From positions 2,339,501 to 2,403,500 of the forward strand of contig NZ_CP152052.1 of the NCBI RefSeq assembly GCF_038637725.1: DNA of 64,000 bases, given 5' to 3'. This document shows, piece by piece, positions 63,104 to 64,000 of this stretch. The first letter of the stretch is position 1. Each line of letters starts with the position of its first letter. The notes below the pieces were generated by a model. It worked only from the letters and a program-made list of their open reading frames with translations. It was not told the DNA's origin and did no database searches. This stretch comes from Psychrobacillus sp. FSL H8-0483. GTDB lineage: Bacteria > Bacillota > Bacilli > Bacillales_A > Planococcaceae. The translations under genes and the position numbers were made by a program.

Positions 63104-63862
63104 TTGAACTATTACTCAACAGGAGAAGTAGCACAGAAACTAGAGATTTCCGTACGTACAATACGATATTATGATCAAATCGACTTGCTAAAACCGTCGT
63201 TAAAAAAGGACAATGGTAAAAGGTTTTACAATGACTATGACATCCTAACCTTAGAAAAAATCACAATTTTGAAGACACTGAATTTGCCTTTAGAAGATAT
63301 AAAAAAAGTAATGACGGAAGTCACGATTGAACAGATATTAACGGCTAATAGAAGATTATTAAAATCGAAGATGACTGATTTAGAAAAATCCGTATTACAT
63401 ACAAATACGTTGCTGAACATACTAAAGATTGAGGATGAGTTAGACTGGGAACAACTGATACCATTAGTTAGAAAGGGCAAAGAAGAAAAACAAAATAGTT
63501 GGGATACCTACTTTACTGAGGAAGAGCAGGAAATGGTAAAAGCAAAACTACCCAAAATGGAACGAGATGACAAACAAATCAAGAAGTGGATTAATCTGAT
63601 TAAAAGAATTGAAATTTGTTTGGAAAAAGAAATCAATTCAAGTTCAGAAGAAGCACAAATTCTTGCGGAGGATACTATTATACTGACGAATGAAATATTT
63701 GGGGGAAATCGTGAGTTAAAAGAGAAGTTTTGGAACGTTCGTAAATCTCCAAAAGAATCTGAAGCATTAAACTTATATCCCATAAGAGACGAAGTGATGC
63801 AGTTTTTAGAAGAGTCAATTCAATACTTTGAGAATAATTCAACTGAAACGAAAAGACCTTAG
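63104..63862 (+). CDS. MerR-family transcriptional regulator
   Basis: 252 residues from a TTG with GGGAGGGA upstream. The HTH is at the N-terminus (YYSTGEVAQKLEISVRTIRY, YDQIDLLKPSLKKDNGKRFY), followed by a coiled coil (about 75-115) and a long charged C-terminal domain as in TipA-like multidrug MerR regulators. Likely controls itself and the divergent CPBP gene through the dyad at 63058. A terminator overlaps its stop codon. Confidence 0.9.
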   Translation: MNYYSTGEVAQKLEISVRTIRYYDQIDLLKPSLKKDNGKRFYNDYDILTLEKITILKTLNLPLEDIKKVMTEVTIEQILTANRRLLKSKMTDLEKSVLHTNTLLNILKIEDELDWEQLIPLVRKGKEEKQNSWDTYFTEEEQEMVKAKLPKMERDDKQIKKWINLIKRIEICLEKEINSSSEEAQILAEDTIILTNEIFGGNRELKEKFWNVRKSPKESEALNLYPIRDEVMQFLEESIQYFENNSTETKRP

Positions 63863-63882
63863 AATTATTTTCTGAGGTCTTT
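63852..63882 (+). terminator. Terminator overlapping the MerR gene end
   Basis: AAAGACCTTAGA / TCTGAGGTCTTT stem with ATTATTT loop; the stop codon TAG lies in the left arm. Confidence 0.78.
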
Positions 63883-63963
63883 GCATGATTATATTAATTA
63901 AATGTAAATGAATTAATTTCATAAATAGTACTTAGTCATTAAAATACGAACATTTATCACCTT

Positions 63964-64000
63964 GTTGATGGAAGCGACAGGTGGCGATTCCAGCGGGATG
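63964..64000. repeat. Family B repeat, start of a copy cut by the window edge
   Basis: GTTGATGGAAGCGACAGGTG then GCGATTCCAGCGGGATG matches the arm of the complete copy at 10831-10960 read on the minus strand. The rest lies outside the window. Confidence 0.65.

Noticed and set aside
1-64000. CRISPR array, tRNA, rRNA or prophage
   Set aside because: Repeats present are dispersed, not regularly spaced; no cloverleaf or rRNA signature and no phage structural genes were seen.

Overview
The window is low-GC chromosomal DNA from an endospore-forming Bacillales, most likely a Bacillaceae/Planococcaceae member such as Lysinibacillus or Psychrobacillus. Support comes from a surface-anchored GH18 enzyme with SLH repeats, a glgBCDA operon with glgD, a Spo0E-like phosphatase, a tiny basic protein behind a sigma-G-like promoter, TTG/GTG starts with strong AGGAGG-type ribosome binding sites, and many U-tailed terminators. 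No rRNA, tRNA, CRISPR array or prophage was seen. The window looks like ordinary chromosome with accessory genes, gene remnants and an unusually rich set of dispersed repeats.

Layout. 0-3.3 kb: 3' part of a GH18-SLH protein, a complete IS3-family element lying between the two arms of a terminator hairpin, and a 46-residue basic protein. 3.4-10.5 kb: glycogen synthesis operon glgB-glgC-glgD-glgA (no glgP) plus a short GH15-like hydrolase with a CcpA-type cre site. 11-17 kb: mqo, a beta-propeller protein, and ahpCF behind a PerR-type box. 17-26.5 kb: ATP pyrophosphatase, LURP-one protein, PdaC-like deacetylase, XRE regulator/LysE exporter pair, alpha/beta hydrolase, chemoreceptor and acetyltransferase, interspersed with two repeat families. 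27-31 kb: TPP riboswitch controlling a ThiXYZ-type pyrimidine uptake operon with a thiamine-binding protein and a TatD hydrolase. 31-36 kb: kinase and LysR remnants, a uracil permease bracketed by a 33-bp direct repeat, a DUF3221 lipoprotein, a membrane Lon-like protease and a TetR regulator. 36-42.5 kb: DRE-TIM aldolase behind a long stem-loop leader, bioY with a BirA operator, FMN reductase with an IclR regulator, and a coiled-coil protein. 43.6-47.2 kb: four-gene operon ribA-ribD-flavin monooxygenase-HAD phosphatase. 47.6-53.4 kb: DoxX, large catalase KatE, a two-component system and a broken MMPL transporter. 53.6-64 kb: Spo0E-like protein, small monooxygenase, aminoglycoside adenylyltransferase, FabZ, amidase, SMI1/KNR4 protein, small proteins, acetyltransferases, Nudix, a methyltransferase with a leader peptide, a lipoprotein, and a divergent CPBP protease/MerR pair.

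The items I would look at first are: (1) dispersed repeat family A, which carries a terminator-like hairpin whose stem differs between copies while both flanks and the loop core are kept, and which abuts or supplies gene 3' ends; (2) the ribA-ribD-monooxygenase-HAD operon, which looks like a branch making something from 5-amino-6-ribitylaminouracil rather than riboflavin itself; (3) the 18-bp stem leader before the aldolase gene; and (4) the leader peptide plus competing hairpins before the methyltransferase. Start codons were often moved downstream of the longest open frame where a ribosome binding site decides the matter. All functional calls are from reading motifs by eye; no database search was run.
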